A stretch of DNA of 64,000 nt from Anarhynchus alexandrinus (lineage: Eukaryota; Chordata; Aves; Charadriiformes; Charadriidae): the NCBI GenBank assembly GCA_008711295.1, contig VUYV01000616.1, forward strand, positions 45,091 to 109,090, read 5' to 3'. Numbering within the stretch: the first letter of the stretch is position 1; each line of letters begins with the position of its first letter. This document shows positions 36,064 to 48,639 of this stretch, one piece after another. The position numbers and the translations under genes were made by a program. The notes beneath the pieces are model-generated. The model worked only from the letters and a program-made list of their open reading frames with translations, searched no databases and was not told the DNA's origin.

Positions 36064-39000
36064 GCCTCAAATTAAGGTTGTTCTTCATTTCTCTTTCTAG
36101 GTGACTATTTCTATTAGCGCATATTGAATAAAAAGATTTCAGCATCTTATTTGTTCCTCAGAGAGCCACGTATTATTAATTTCTAATGTTTCCTCACTGT
36201 AGCACTCATCTAAGGTCTCAGAAACTCAAGCCATTTATCAGAGAAAAGCTACAAGTGCAGAGCAATTTCGGTCCCCTTTAAAAGCTGCAAATCTCAGAGC
36301 AAAGTGCAAGTGCTGGAGATAAAACATTTCTCAGTCACAGTTGAGGGCATGTCAGAACACAAATATAACTCAATCCTTTTAAATTGCAAATTTGTCACTT
36401 TGCTGCAGCTTATGGAACAAATCTCAGATCAAATCTGTGAGAGCCAGAGGTAAACTATCCCTCAATACACCCCAATTTAAAATGCCTCATAACTCACTGT
36501 GCAAAGTGCAAGGTTCAACGTGCCTTTAGCTTTAGTGCAAAAGGCAAAATCAGCAATTTAGACATGAGGAGTGAAGAAATCTATAAGGACTAAAGAGAGC
36601 CAGGCCAATTTCAATTACATTGGCGATTATGGCAGTGACAAAAGGCTTTCATTTTTAGCAAACAATGTGATCCCTTCACTGGACATTTCAGTTCTGGCTG
36701 TTGTCCATGACTTGGATATTTCAGAGGTCCTCTCTGTGATAGCAGGATGATTGAAACACATAGCAGACCTTGTTCTTAGCCCCTCTCATTGCTAAACACC
36801 CCTGCCCTGCCAATCACGAGGCTGAGAAAAGAAAACACTGACTGTTTCAGCTAATTTCCACATCAATTTTTTCTGAAATACTACAAGGAGCTTCACAGGA
36901 GCTTTGGTCTCCATGGTTAGATTTAGTCTCCCATGACATATCATAATCTAATTTCTTCCTTTCAACTCTCTATCTCATGATACATCATGGGAAAGTCTGG
37001 CTTACAAGGACAACTGTGCATAAGACACATGTATAGTAACTCCCAGCATCACTTCAGAGTTGATACCCCCTACTTTCTTACTATTAAAATGCAGATAATA
37101 ATTATGGTCATTAAATTTTTTGTCAGAAACAGAATCTTCTGCATTTTCTACGGAAAGCTAGAATCTTTTGTGACATAAATTTGAACAATTTTTTAATTGA
37201 AAATTAGTCCTGATGGTAGAGTTTTACAATGCAAGCCAGGAACAAGAAAAGGTTTAATCTGATTTTCTGTCTTATATCTCTATAGGTGTCAGCCAGAGAA
37301 CTCAGGCACCCAGCAGATGGGAAGCTGTGTTTGCCTGCATATCCGTGTAGACTCTGTGCTGGAGTGATATTTGGTCCAGATCCTAAGGTGTATTTTGGAT
37401 CTTGTCCTGAGAGACCTGTAACTTTTCTGAAGCTCTCCCTCACATCAATTCTCTCCCCAGATATAAAAGCCAGGGCAATATGGACCTAATATCTCAGTCC
37501 AACTGCACATCAACACAGTGCAAAGTGGATTTTACTGGATGATTTAGAAAGCTTATTTACTTAGGCAATACAGCAAGGGCACGATCCTACATATTCCAGT
37601 GGAGACAAGGTAATCTAATTTATTTAGAATTGGAAAAGATGTAGATCAGATACTACAATTTGCAGGGGACAAAAATACTTTCAAATTTCTTTCACCTCTC
37701 TCCCTCAATGGCTGTAACTTTAGTGCCCATAACACAAAGGCATATTTGATACTGCTTCTCAGAGAGTTCTCCTATCAAACCTAATTAAATCAAAAAGCCC
37801 AATGTTAACATAACCAGGAACAGAACTCACATCCTTTATGTAATCAGTGCACACTGGGTTAAAGAGAACCATTCTGTGGAAAAAATGTTGTCCCTATCAC
37901 TTTGCACATTTGAAAGTCACACAAAACCTCCACAATTTCTAGTCTGCTTATAAAACTGTATTCTCATTTCAAACCCATGTTTTCACTGAAGATCTTAGTT
38001 TCAAAACACCACCACCACATAAAATAATGAATTTGGGAAAAATATCGATCAGATTTTTATGTAATCAAAGACAAATATGCCTTGCATATCTGCTAATGCA
38101 ACAGCGCAAAACCTAAACCACAGGCCAAGATAAGTTATTTGTAATTAAGAGGTAATGTCTCTCTTCTCACAGATACAGCAGGAGGAGCTGAACTATTACA
38201 TAAATGCTAAATGAAAATTCATCAAGAAGTTCCAATATTTGGCGATCTGATTTGTTCTGCCTTGTTCCACCAGGATAGGCTGTTCTACATTAGGAGAAAT
38301 GAGTCCTGACAGAAGATCTAGATGGAGGTCTAGAGCTGGCACCTGAAACACCTTCCTTCACAAAGCTGCTGAGAGTCATTAGTGTCTTATGCAAATGCAA
38401 TGCAAAAATCAAGCATTTCAAGGTTAATTCAATTTCAGAAAGAAACTATTACCTACAGCTTACTTGAATTAGCACCATTGTATCTCAAAGCTGTGCCAAC
38501 AGTCTTACTTGGGCACCACAATCTGCTCTGCTTCATGCTATCCACACATACACATATATACTCTTTGACCTCTGGACTTAATTTCCCAGTAGCATTAAGT
38601 ACAGTGTGCAAGTTTAAGCAGCATAGTTGCTGCCTGAAGGCCTAATTGCATTCCTTTGCAAGGAATAAATAAACAAACAAATTGTTTGTTTTATCCACAC
38701 ACACTGGACTGAAGCTTTTGAGTGTGGGGATATTTTTAACACCAAAAAAAATTACAAATATGCTAGTAATTTTGTATATGTCACCATTAGGGCCCCCTGA
38801 CATTGTCCTTCAGGACAATTGCATTTTATTGTTGGCAATTCTCACTGCCTCTCCCGCCATATTCCTCACCTCTCAATATTGTATGTCAGGATGGTGTCTA
38901 AAAGCATGACAGCAATAGCATTGATGTTACATAAGGAAGCAATTCTGACATAGGCTTGTATCTTTTCTAGCTTCTTGCTCTTTTCCCTTGACTGTCACAG

Positions 39001-40364
39001 ACCCCTCTGACAAGCATTATACTTATCACCAATATTTGAAAGAAGAAAAAAAATGATGTGGTGTTTTTTACAGCAAAAATATCCATAGGGAATTTAATGC
39101 CAGCATAAAAAGTCCTTTATAGGTCTGTTTAGGGGTCTTCACTGTAATCTTCAAAGCTGGGCTTAACATTAACTGTATGTCTTCAGTGCAACTGCAAAGA
39201 ATTCATGCCAGTCAGATGGTTTCACGATGACTTGATCTCAGGCAGCCAGAGTGAAGACGGTAGTAAATTTTGGCTGATATAAACCTAGGCAAAAGCATCA
39301 ATGATCTTTCTTCCACTTGCTCTACTTTCTTCCTTACTTGCTATTTGTCATGACAAAGTTATGGGCCTCAGTCAGCCTGCTTTTGTCTATCCCCAGATAG
39401 ATCTTTGCTAGACACTGAGAGATGAGATGGTATTGCCCTAATCAGATGATATAGAAGCTGTATAAATTACTTAACTCTATCATTCTTTTTCTATGGGGTA
39501 CTTGTTTTACTATGGGGTATAGTTTTTTTACAGTTGGGGTTTCATTTTATATTTTATTCGTAGTAAATGTATATCCATAAATACACATGCATGCACACAC
39601 AGAAGGAGAAAATCCTTTTACCAAGATATTAATGACTTCTGTTTGCAAAAGATAATTTTGCTAGAGCCTTGGTACCTTCTGAAATTTTAGTAGGTGCAAT
39701 GTAATACCTGGTATTTTATAAAATTTCTATTACCTTCAGTGTAGAAGGTTTTAGAGAAATACAACTGGTTAGGACAATGAGTGTACAGTTAACTGCAATG
39801 TGATTCCACTAAATCTTACTGCATTGTTTCTATATTGATGCCATCTGGAACAAACTCCTGGAATGGAAGGTAAGGTTTTGCAACACCCTTTTCTCTCTGT
39901 AGGAGCTGGAAATTTTATCTTTCCCCTAATGAGAAATAAAAGACTCTCATTTTATCATTAAATTCCAAAATCCAGAAATTTCAGAAAAAAACAAGCATCA
40001 CAATATTTCTGTTACACAGATACACTGTGCCAGGACTACATGATATAAGCGGTACTGAAAATCAGTATTTTCCTAAAGAAACACATTATATACCTAAGAG
40101 AGACTCTTCTGAGGTCAAAACCTTTGGTGAAATGAAGTAGTGTTGCCAATCTGAGGTACTAAAAAATCATACATTGGCTTTCAACACTTACAAATCAACT
40201 CCTTTAAAACTTCTTAAACTAATTAACTTGGGGGGTGGGACACAAAACCATGGCACTTGTGTACTCACAAACAACATAGTGGATGAGTGCATCTACTAGA
40301 ATAGTGAGGAATGGCCCTCAACCCTCCAAAAAAGTTCCACAAAAAAGATGAGAGAGTAGACAGT
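36064..40364. other. Non-coding stretch, nothing recognised
   Basis: AT-rich, with only a small 9-bp-arm palindrome of AAACAAACA/TGTTTGTTT near 38672-38692. No gene or identifiable repeat. Confidence 0.5.
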
Positions 40365-43136
40365 AGAACTCAAGGGTCTCTATGCCAATGCATGATATAG
40401 AGCGACTGGAAAGCTAAGATCACAAGTTTCACTGTCACTGAAACTTACTGGGATGAATCACATGGTTGAGGTGCTGCAGTCAATGGCTATAAACTGTTTG
40501 TGAGGGACAGTCAATGAAGGAAAGAAAGGTGGAGGTGTTGCCATCTATGTTAAAAAATGGCTTGATTGCACAGAGCTTTCTTTGAAATCCAGCAATGTGC
40601 AAGTCAAGAGCTTATGGGTGAAAATTATTAGAGACAAAGCCAACAAAGGAAACCTCCTGCTTGTTTAATACAGGCCATCCAATCAAGGGGAAGATGTTGG
40701 TGAAGCGTTTTCACTTCAACTAAAAGAAGCATTGTGCTCACATTCCCCTCTGGTAGGGGAATTCAACAACCCTGGCATTTGCTGGTAAAGTGGCCCAGAA
40801 AGCTGGAAGCAGTATAAGAGACTATTGGAGTGCACTGGGGAAAACTTCCTAATCTGGGTGACAGAAAGCCCAACCAAAGGAGATGTATTATTAGACTTCT
40901 TGTCGCCAGGAGAGGACACAATGCAGGGGAACTTATTGGAAAGGTCAAGATGCGTGGTAGCCTGTGCTGCAGTGATCATGCCCTAGTGGATTTTGTGATC
41001 TTGAGGAATATAGGCTAGGTGTAAAGTATAGTCAAGGCTCTAAATCTTAGGAAAGCGAACTTTCAGTTGCTTAAGCAACTGGCAGATGGGATCCTCTGGG
41101 AAACTTCCCTCAGGGATAAAGGAGCAGGAGAGAACTGGCAGCTATTTGAATACATTTTTATTAGAGCACAAACACTCTTGATTCCCATCTGTAAGAAACC
41201 AGGCAAACAAGGCAGGAGACCAGCATCACTGAGTCTTCTGGTCAAACTGAAACACAAGAGGGAAAAGCATAGGCACTGGAGGCAGGACATACATCCTGAG
41301 AAGAATATAGGGATACTGCCCAGGAGTGTGGGGATGGGATCAGGAAGGCTAAGGTGGAGATAAATTTGGCAAGGAATGTGAAGAATGGTAGGAAGGTCTT
41401 CTACATGTATATTAATCAGAAAAGGAAGACAAAGGCAATTGTAAATCCCTGATAAATGAGACAAGGGATGGTGATAACTGACAGGTTGAGGTACTCGGCA
41501 GCTCTTTTTGCCCCATTTTTCACTGTCAATTGCTCTTCCCATTTCCCTCAAGTCAGGGACTGGGGGAATGAAGTCCCACCCATCATAGGAAAAGATCAGG
41601 TTTGAGACCACCTGAGGAACCTGAATGTACACAAGTTCACAAGACCTGACTGGATGCCTCCCGGGGTCTTGAGGGAATTGACTGATGTAGTCACTAAGAT
41701 GCTTTCCATCATATTTGAAAAGTCATGGCAGTGAGGTGAAGCCCTCAGTGACTGGAAAAACAGAAACATCACATCCATTTTTAAAAGAGTAAAAAGGGGG
41801 ACCCTGGAAACTACTGACCTGTCAGCCTCACCTTGGTGCCTGGTAAGATCATGGAACAGATATTACTGGAAGTTATGTCAAGGCACATGGATGAAGGGGT
41901 TAGAGACAGCCAATAGGGACTTCACAAAGAGCAAATCATGTCTGACCAACCTCGTGGCCTTCTACGATGGAGCGACTCTTTTGGCGGGTTAGGGAAGAGC
42001 AACTGATGGCATCTACCCTGACTTCTGTAAGGCCTTTACACAGTCCCACACAACATCATTGACACTAAATTGGAGACAAATGGATTTGACGGACAAGGAA
42101 TTGGCTGGCTGGCTGCAGCCAAAAAGCTGCAGTCAAACGCTCAATGTCCAAAGGGAGATCAGTAACAAGTGGTGTCCCTCAGGGGTCTGTACTGTGACCG
42201 TTACTGTTCAATATCTTTATTAATGACATAGACAGTGAGACTGAGCACACAGTCTACAAGTTAGCAGATGACACCAAGCTGAGTGGTGTCACTTGATATG
42301 CTTGAGGGAAGGGATGCCATTCAGGGTGGCCCTGACAAGCTGGAGGAGTGGACCCATGTGAACCTCATGAAGTTCAACAAGGCCAAGTGCAAGGTCCTGC
42401 ATGTGGGTCGTGATAATCAGCAGTATCAGTATAGAATGGGGGGGGTGAATGGATTGAGAGCAGCCAGTATAGAAGGACTTGGGGATACCTGGTGGATGAA
42501 AAATTAGACATGAGTCAGCAATGTGCACTTACAGCCCAGAGAGCCAACCGCATCCTGGGCTGAATCAAATGAAGCGTGGCCAGCAGATCAAGAGAGGTGA
42601 TTCTGCCACTCTACCATGTTATGGTGAGGTCCCACCTGGTGTACTGCCTCCAGCTCTGAGGCCCCAAGCACAAGACAGACATGGGCCTGTTTGAGCAGGT
42701 CTAGAGGAGGGCCATGAAGATAAGAGGGCTGGAGCACCTCTCCTATGAAGGTAGGCTCAGAGAGTTGAGGTTGTTCAGCCTGGAGAAGAGAAGGCTTCGA
42801 GGAGACCTTAGTGTGCCAGATCAATGCTGACTGAGCTTATAAGAAATTTGGAGAGAGGTGTTTTACCAGGGCCTGTAGTGACAGAACAAGGGGCAACGGT
42901 TTTAAACTCAAAAAGCGAAGATTTAAATTGGCTATAAGGAAGAAATTCTTTACTGTGAGGGTGGTGAGGCACTGGAGGAGGTTGCCCAGAGAAGTTGTGG
43001 ATGCTCCATCATTGGAAGGTCAGATTGGATGGGGCTTTGAACAACCTGGTCTAGTGGGAGGTGTCCCCACCCATGGCAGGGGGATGACTAGATGACCTTT
43101 AAAGGTCACTTCCCACCTAAACTCTGCATACTTTAT
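40365..43136 (+). mobile_element. Old near full-length CR1 ORF2 copy
   Basis: Homology runs from the first codons of the endonuclease (Tyr-Ala-Asn-Ala near 40386) through the linker, the RT and the 3' UTR ('ctagtgggaggtgtccc' near 43051). The terminal octamers are nearly eroded. The 5' boundary may lie somewhat upstream. It is far more diverged than the copies at 1.5 and 47.5 kb. Confidence 0.85.
40372..43050 (+). pseudogene. CR1 ORF2 relic (endonuclease plus reverse transcriptase), heavily mutated
   Basis: Many stops and frameshifts. The endonuclease block keeps a Gly-Glu-Phe-Asn-Asn-Pro segment near 40758, where active copies have Gly-Asp-Phe-Asn, and Ser-Asp-His-Ala near 40971-40982. The RT has Leu-Ala-Asp-Asp at 42261-42272 in place of Phe-Ala-Asp-Asp. 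The thumb and C-terminal region can be followed to about 43050. It is a clear fossil. Confidence 0.85.
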
Positions 43137-43501
43137 TATTTCATATTGAAGCAATTAAAAAAAAAAGATCATTTCCTCAGAATTTTAATGACAAAAAAAT
43201 TATTTTCTCAGCAGTTCTAATAGAGGAGGAAGATAGACACAAGACTCACAGCTTGAGAGGTGCCAGAGGACCATAAACCTGTTAAAGAGGCTCCTATGAA
43301 AACGGAGAAGTTTTGAGTCTGATGACTGAAGTATTTTGTAATACAGTCTGAGCTTCCTAACACATATGCTAAATTTCATTAGTTTCCTTTCTTCAAATAC
43401 AGTCTTTGGTCCTGAGAAAAATCAGGGCTGCTATGCAAGCACCTTAACACACAGCTTGTTTTCAATTTGAACCCTCATTCTGTCCAACTATGAGATGGTT
43501 G
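43137..43501. other. Non-coding, nothing recognised
   Basis: Short spacer between the CR1 relic and an LTR. Confidence 0.5.
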
Positions 43502-43506
43502 TATAC

Positions 43507-43990
43507 TGAGGGAGTGGACAGCTGGTTTCAGCTGGGATAGAGTTAATTTTCTTCCTAGCAGCTGCTGTGTTTTGGATTTAGTATGAGAATAACTTTGATA
43601 ACACATTGTTTTAGTTGTTGCTAGGTAATGCTTATATTAAGTCAAGGACTTTTTCAGCTTCCCGTAGAAGCTGATGCAGAGCATAGACAGGACAAGCTGG
43701 CTAAAGGAATATTCCTTACCATAGACATCATGCTCAGTATATAAAGAGGTTTGGCTGGGAGGCAGGAATCCGCGATTGCTGCTTGGGATGGGGTAGATGA
43801 GCAATTGTATTGCATCACAATTTTGTATATTCTCTTAGCATGATTATTATTTTCTCTTCCATTACTGTTCTATTTAACTTTGTCTCAACCCATGAGTTTT
43901 TTTTCCTTTTTCTCCCTCTTCTCCTTATCCTACTGGGGGGAGTGGGGAGTGAGTGTGTTCCTAGTTGCTGGCTGGGGTTAAATCACGACA
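43507..43990 (+). mobile_element. Solo LTR, avian ERVL-like, 484 bp
   Basis: 'ggtttcagctgggatagag' followed by 'ttaattttcttcctag' is a hallmark of a widespread bird LTR group. A TATA box (TATATAAAG) lies at 43738-43746. It ends in TTAAATCACGACA. If it starts at 43507 (TGAGGG), the flanks TATAC (43502-43506) and TATAG (43991-43995) make a 5-bp duplication with one mismatch. If the start is instead near 43514, no duplication is visible. Confidence 0.8.
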
Positions 43991-43995
43991 TATAG

Positions 43996-44440
43996 TTTCA
44001 AATTAATTCTTTGCAATAAAAAGTGTAGCAATTGGATAAAAAGCTATGTTTATTCTGTTTATGTTTGTTTTCACACAATGCAAAGCTTCATTGCCCTCAA
44101 GCAGGCTCTTCATTGACCACTTCTGTCTGTACTGCTCAGGGAGTCTGCCTTAAGAGTGGACTTGACACCAGAACAAAACCTCTGCTGCCCTCATGCTGCT
44201 TCGATGCTATGAGTTTTGAAAAACAGATTACACTATCTTACTGAAAGAAGCCCTGCTCCAGGTCAAAGACTGTCAAAATAAAAAGCAATTACGACCTTGG
44301 AAAAGCCAGGAAAACAAAAAAAAAAACCCACACCCTAAACCATGTATTTTACTTGTAGCCAGATTATGGCTCTGTGGCTCTGGGGCAGTGGTTATGCTTG
44401 CCGAATGAATCTGACTGCACTGCTTTGCAGACCAGTTACA
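43996..44440. other. Non-coding, nothing recognised
   Basis: Spacer between LTR and CR1 scrap; contains short A tracts only. Confidence 0.5.
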
Positions 44441-44672
44441 TAGAATCATAGAATAGTTTGGGTTGGAAGGGACCTTTAAAGGTCGCCCAGTCCAACCTCC
44501 CTGAAATGAGCAGGGACATCTTCAACTAGATCAGGTTGCTCAGAGCCCCGTCCAACCTAATCTTGAATTTTTCCGGGTGTGGGGCATCTACCTCCTCCCT
44601 GGGCAACCTGTTCCAGTGTTTTATTACCCCCATTGTAAAAAATTTCTTTCTTACATCTAGTCTGAAAGTCTT
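44441..44672 (-). mobile_element. CR1 3' fragment
   Basis: Octamer-like 'tagaatcatagaatag' at the left end, then the reversed 3' UTR and ORF2 end with the Trp-Asn-Arg-Leu-Pro-like block. It ends near 44672 and is moderately diverged. Confidence 0.9.
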
Positions 44673-45793
44673 CCACTGATAGGCTGGAGTTGTTTATTGT
44701 TTGTATACACACAACACAGCTGTAAAAAGACAGCAGAGATGGTGCACTTTGCTTTAGCCTTATTTGCCATTGGGAAGTACAGTGAAAGTAGTGTTTCATA
44801 TCTAAGCTGCATCTGAATCTTTTCACCTCATAGCATGGCTTTCACCACCTGCTGCAGGACAGCTTTCCAATCATGCCGAGTTAACTCCAGCAGCTGAAGT
44901 CACCAACCACAATAACGGAAGGATAGAAGTTATTTTTCACATCTCTTTCTGAGATAAAAGGCATTACAGGAGATATGTTATCAGTAAGTCTTTACTTCTC
45001 CAGCCTCTCAAACTGACTCTGGAGGAAGCAGATGACTATTAATATATCCCCTATTTTGGCAAACTAATAAGAATTCTAATTAGTTCTGTGCTACCACTAT
45101 CCTCCCAAAGAGTCTAATGGTCTGTAAATATCAATTTTCCGTTTTTCATTTCGTATTGTTGACCTTAAATGTGCCCTGCAGACTGTCCTTTAGACAGCAG
45201 ACATGTTTTCACCTCATGTTCTAGCCTGAATAGTCCAGGCAAAGACACTATGGAAGAGTTTTTGAAAGTCTGCAGGAGGGCCAGCTCACTTAACCCAACT
45301 GCATCCTCAACTGTAAAGGAATAGACCTTGAATGGGCTGGCATGGGAAACAGAACAGCCAGTAGACAACTTGTGCAAAGGGAGTCACCCCACAATCTCAG
45401 CATGACAGCTTCCATTTCAATACAACCATGTCCTTAGCTTGCTCAGTTGTTGAGAAAAAATGAACTATAAAATGTAAAGCGTAAATGATGCAGCGGCATC
45501 TTTCAGGATTTGCAAAGAGCCTGAAATAGCAACTCTTCTCTACAAAAGAAGTATTTCTTTTCTTTCACAGAGTTTTTGTTTTCAAATCTATCGGCTCCAC
45601 TGACACTGCTTTCACTGCGTGTATGCATGTGTGTGATATGGCTGTGTGTGATGAAGGCTTTGTTAGAGCACCCTGCAAAAGCAGGGGGAACAACAGGGAC
45701 TGAGGTATACTTCCCACAGCTTGTCTGTTCTGAGATCCAAGGGGCTGTTAAGAGCTTGCAAACCCAAAGGGGAACAGTGGCTTACTTTCCTGC
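44673..45793. other. Non-coding, nothing recognised
   Basis: No repeat or gene was identified up to the LTR boundary. Confidence 0.5.
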
Positions 45794-46842
45794 TGTCACA
45801 CCCCACTCAGAAGAGAAGGGGGGCAAGTGACTCAGATTCACAAATCCCTAGTGGTGTGGACTAAGGTGAGACAACTCTCAAGGTCCATACAAAAACGCTT
45901 ATTAGATTCCCACAGTGATTAATGTATGTATTAACTAGGTCCACGATAAATGGTTAGGTATATAACAAATTATGGCGAGTGGTAAAACAAATTATGGCAG
46001 GTGGTAAGGTACACCTTGCATTACTTAGCAACAGATATACAACAAATTATGGCAAGTGGTACTTAACAACAGTTATATAATGAATTATGGCAAGTGGTAA
46101 GGTATGCCTTTCATTACTTACTTAACAACTTTAAAAGAAAAGAGAAAAAAGAGAAACAGAGGGATAGAGAAGGAGAGACAGAGTGAGAGAGAGAGATAAA
46201 GAGATCACTCGTCCTGGTTCCAGCATTGGTCCAGCCAGCAGGGGTCTCTGGTTTGTAGAAGCGCTCCTCTCTGTAAAATCTCCCAGGGAAGAAAATCTCT
46301 CTAGGGGCACTTATTTTCCCCTTTTTATGTTCATGGGATCAGTATGACCCACCCCATGGTTACGGTGCTCAGGTTTTCCACCCCCCAGGTGACTTATAGC
46401 ATGATTTGGGTGGAGAGATGAGTCCTATAGTCATATATGTTTAGTACGATCTTGATAATCTTCATTAGCATATGCAGGAGTGTCAACTTTAATATGCATT
46501 TTGTGCATAATGAGGCAAAGGTCATCATCAGTCATAGTAGCCTTCCCAAGAAACAAAGAACTACACAGACACTTGTTATCTTGTCCTTGCAGATGAAAAG
46601 CAATGCTGTCCTGTTTCTCCCCTCCAGATTCAGGCGAGTTTCTTTCCCGTCTGAGTAAGCAGGTGTTAGTTAGCCTTGTCAGTTCTTTGAGCATAAGGCC
46701 TGCATTATTCACCCCCTGGCTACAGCTATATTTCAAGGTACTTGAGAGTGTTTGAGACATTCCTCAGTGAGGTTTGGAGTGCCTCCTCCTCCCTTTCATC
46801 TCTCACCATTTGTTTCACAGAATTTACAAGTCATCTCTTACA
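45794..46842 (-). mobile_element. Solo LTR, family A copy 2, inverted
   Basis: On the minus strand it runs from TGTAAGAGATGAC at 46842 to GTGTGACA at 45794, aligning end to end with 5605-6674. The TATA-like ATAAAAAG is kept (46321-46328), while the polyadenylation signal has become AATAAG (about 45899-45904). The R region holds four short tandem units instead of three. The flanks CCTGC and CCCCT do not form a target-site duplication, so one side may have changed after insertion. Confidence 0.88.
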
Positions 46843-46951
46843 CCCCTATCAAGTAAAATAGCAATGCCTTGTCCACACTCCTGCTCCAGTCCTTGGTGTC
46901 TATGAGGACTGACTAAGGTTACAGTTTGAAGTATACTTCTCCAGATTATCC

Positions 46952-47421
46952 TGCCTCAGCAGAGTTTCCAGGAGGATCTGCTCCATGATCTTGCCAGGCA
47001 CAGAGGTGAGATTGACTGGCCTATAGTTCCCCGGGTCTTCCTTATTTCCCTTTTTGAAAATAGGGGTTATGTTTTCTCTTTTCCAGTTGGCAGGAACCTC
47101 AGCAGACTGCCATGACTTCTCAAATATGATGGCTAGTGGCTTAGCGACTTCATCTGCCAGTTCTCTCAGGACCCGTGGATGTATCTCATCAGGTCCCATG
47201 GACTGGTGCACCTTCAGGTGCCTCAGGTGGTCTCGTACTTGATCTTTTCCTACAGTGGGCGGTTCTCCATTTTCCCAGTCCTCGCTTTTGCATTCTGTGT
47301 CATGGGCAGTGCGGCTGCAGTCCTTGCCAGTGAAGACTGAGGCAAAAAAGTCATTGAGTACCTCAGCCCTGTCTCTGTCCCGGGTAACCAATTCTTGCGT
47401 TTCCTTCTGGAGAGGGCCCAC
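46952..47421 (-). pseudogene. CR1 ORF2 fragment, linker and RT fingers
   Basis: An open frame of about 155 CR1-derived codons includes [14 protein letters not shown] and Asn-Tyr-Arg-Pro-Val-Asn-Leu-Thr-Ser, which lie in the linker and the first RT blocks. It ends where host sequence begins (about 46951). Upstream, between 47421 and 47503, the frame has stops. Confidence 0.88.
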
Positions 47422-47503
47422 ATTTTTCCTAGTCTTTCTTTTCTCGTTGACATACTTAAAGAAAGATTTTTTTGTTTATCTTAATATCCCTGGTCAGATT
47501 TTT
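46952..47503 (-). mobile_element. CR1, inverted 5' segment of a twin-primed copy
   Basis: The minus strand carries the ORF2 linker and N-terminal RT: from Asn-Leu-Thr-Arg-Asp-Ile-Lys at the right end to Leu-Leu-Glu-Thr-Leu-Leu-Arg at the left end. It abuts the plus-strand 3' segment at 47503/47504 with no filler. Confidence 0.92.
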
Positions 47504-48425
47504 GATGTCCAAGTGGAGACCAGTGACGAGTGGCGTGCCTCAGGGGTCGGTGCTGGGACCTGTACTGTTCAATATCTTTGTTGGCAACATGGACAGTGGG
47601 GTCGAGTGCACCCTCAGCAAGTTTGCTGATGATACCAAGCTGTTTGGCGAGGTAGACACGCTGGAGGGGAGGGATGCCATCCAGAGGGACCTGGACAGGC
47701 TGGAGAGGTGGGCCCAAGCCAACCTCATGCAGTTCAACAAGGCCAAGTGCAAGGTCTTACATCTGGGTCGGGGCAATCCCAAGCACAATTACAGGTTGGG
47801 CAGGGAATGGCTGGAGAGCAGCACTGAGGAGAAGGACCTGGGTGTGCTGACTGATGAGAAGCTCAACATGAGCCAGCAATGTGCAATCGCAGCCCAGAAG
47901 GCCAACCGCATCCTGGGCTGCATCAAAAGAAGTGTGTCCAGCAGGGCGAGGGAGGTGATTCTGCCCCTCTACTCCACTCTCGTGAGCCCCCACCTGGAGT
48001 ACTGCGTCCAGCTCTGGAGTCCCCAACATAAGAAGGACATGGACCTGCTGGAGTGTGTCCAGAGGAGGGCCACGAGGATGATCTGAGGGCTGGAGCACCT
48101 CTCCTATGAGGAGAGGCTGAAAGAGTTGGGGTTGTTCAGCCTGGAGAAGAGAAGGCTCCGGGGAGATCTTATTGCGGCCTTCCAGTACCTAAAGGGGGCC
48201 TACAGGAGAGCTGGGGAAGGACTTTTTACTAGGGCATGTAGTGATAGGACAAGGGGGAATGGCTTCAAACTGGAAGAGGGCAGGTTTAGATTGAACATTA
48301 GGAAGAAGTTTTTCACTTTGAGGGTGGTAAGGCACTGGAACAGGTTGCCCAGAGAGGTTGTTGAGGCCCCATCCCTGGAGGTGTTCAAGGCCAGGCTGGA
48401 CGTGGTCTTGGGCAGCCTGGTCTAG
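47504..48425 (+). pseudogene. CR1 ORF2 C-terminal part with a single in-frame stop
   Basis: The frame keeps [11 protein letters not shown] and Phe-Ala-Asp-Asp (about 47622-47633). It is broken once, at TGA 48084-48086, where the copy at 1491-2537 has CGA (Arg in Met-Ile-Arg-Gly-Leu); this fits CpG decay. The reading frame then continues unchanged to the normal stop at 48423-48425. Confidence 0.92.
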
Positions 48426-48514
48426 TGGGAGGTGTCCCTGCCTATGGCAGGGGGATTGGAACTCGATGATCTTCAAGGTCCTTTCCAACCTAAACCATTC
48501 TATGATTCTATGAT
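47504..48514 (+). mobile_element. CR1, 3' segment of the twin-primed copy
   Basis: It begins at Met-Ser-Lys-Trp-Arg-Pro of the RT and runs to the 3' octamers at about 48497-48514. By eye it is almost the same as 1619-2636, which makes it one of the youngest CR1 copies here. Confidence 0.95.
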
Positions 48515-48639
48515 CCCTGTGGACTCCCAATCCTCAGTTAAGACTTCTCTTCTGCATTGTAACTGCACTACTGTTGTTCTCCAGGCCAAAATTACTTTTA
48601 CTTCAACAGCACAAGACTCATGCAGACTCACAACAGCAC

